Origin: Chloroflexota bacterium | GTDB taxonomy: Bacteria > Chloroflexota > Anaerolineae > Anaerolineales > Villigracilaceae | Direction: 5' to 3' | NCBI GenBank assembly: GCA_016213105.1 | Contig: JACRBN010000026.1 | Span: forward strand, 913,045 to 977,044 | DNA length: 64,000 nucleotides | In this document: positions 63,666-64,000 of the stretch, piece by piece | Layout: each line of letters begins with the position of its first letter | How positions within the stretch are numbered: the first letter of the stretch is position 1 | The notes under the pieces: generated by a model | What the model was told of the DNA's origin: nothing | The model's input: the letters and a program-made list of their open reading frames with translations, nothing else | Databases searched by the model: none | Position numbers and translations under genes: made by a program

Positions 63666-64000
63666 ATGGCGAAGGCAAAATTTGATCGCAGCAAGCCACA
63701 CCTGAATGTGGGCACGATGGGGCACATCGACCACGGCAAGACGACCCTGACGGCGGCCATCACGAAGGTGGCGGGCTTTGCGGGGCAGGCCGAATTCAAG
63801 GCTTATGACCAGATCGATAACGCGCCCGAAGAAAAGGCGCGCGGCATCACGATCAACATTGCGCACGTGGAATACCAGACGAACAAGCGCCACTACGCGC
63901 ACGTCGACATGCCTGGTCACCGCGACTACATCAAGAACATGATCACCGGCGCGGCGCAGGTGGATGGCGCCATCCTGGTGGTGGCAGCCCCCGATGGCCC
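63666..64000 (+). CDS. tuf: Elongation factor Tu, 5' part
   Basis: The first 111 residues of EF-Tu: [20 protein letters not shown] (P-loop), [13 protein letters not shown] (switch I) and [20 protein letters not shown] (G3). Where E. coli has DCPGHADY it has DMPGHRDY, a variant I associate with Chloroflexota. AAGGAGAACGAG precedes ATG 63666. It continues past the window end. Confidence 0.96.
   Translation, partial: MAKAKFDRSKPHLNVGTMGHIDHGKTTLTAAITKVAGFAGQAEFKAYDQIDNAPEEKARGITINIAHVEYQTNKRHYAHVDMPGHRDYIKNMITGAAQVDGAILVVAAPDG

Overview
The window looks like a chromosomal segment of a Chloroflexota bacterium, most likely Anaerolineae. This is inferred from the high-GC, tightly overlapping genes, the tRNA-Thr/tRNA-Tyr/tRNA-Thr/tuf block whose EF-Tu reads DMPGHRDY in the G3 region, the CarD-type regulator, the DUF2207 protein and many small palindromic intergenic repeats. 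No phylogeny was run. No insertion sequence, CRISPR array, rRNA or replication origin was seen.

Layout. (1) 1-3546, minus strand: a NusG/RfaH-type antiterminator gene, its terminator, a good promoter with a 317-base leader, then an acetyltransferase, an aminotransferase and a dehydrogenase (WbpD/WbpE/WbpB-like) that would build a diacetamido uronic acid nucleotide sugar. (2) 3796-7725: a six-hairpin glycosidase, a DUF2207 membrane protein and a CPBP protease. (3) 8095-20572: a long plus-strand catabolic cluster with an NCS2 permease, a three-subunit molybdenum hydroxylase, AllF/AllG-like proteins (FdrA and DUF1116), a cyclase-family hydrolase, a GNAT-like protein, a thiolase-fold enzyme lacking the usual cysteine, its DUF35 partner, and an AllH-like DUF2877 protein. 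I cannot match this combination to a described pathway; it is the best candidate for a new system here.

(4) 20645-27624: a phosphoesterase, a GH31 glycosidase, RecQ, an SRPBCC protein, CarD and a small unknown. (5) 27667-28640: tRNA-Asn followed by a low-GC gene and a decayed copy of the tRNA 3' end plus its terminator, which reads as a small integrated islet. (6) 28672-30972: a radical SAM protein with an AbrB-like head, and a thioredoxin-VKOR fusion. (7) 31098-34425, minus strand: arsenic resistance (arsR, arsP-like, small thioredoxin, arsC, acr3) behind two near-identical operators.

(8) 34646-46873, plus strand: an exported molybdopterin oxidoreductase complex in ttrBCA order with its own TatA, then a molybdenum cofactor (Moco) riboswitch with a terminator that controls fmdE, a MoaD-like gene, a TSUP permease, yqeB and moaA, then a PhnD-like lipoprotein, histidine kinase and response regulator resembling Ttr/Aio/Arx sensing systems. 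Together these form one anaerobic-respiration block: enzyme, export, cofactor supply and sensing.

(9) 47007-64000: mainly housekeeping, including FmdB, trpS, dtd, thioredoxins, a cold-shock gene, a CaiB-type CoA-transferase, a flavoprotein reductase, an M16 peptidase pair, acpS, an ATPase behind a consensus promoter with a LexA-like box, three tRNAs and the start of tuf. At 48308 lies a SelW-like selenoprotein with an in-frame TGA and a bacterial SECIS-like hairpin, which ordinary gene callers would truncate.
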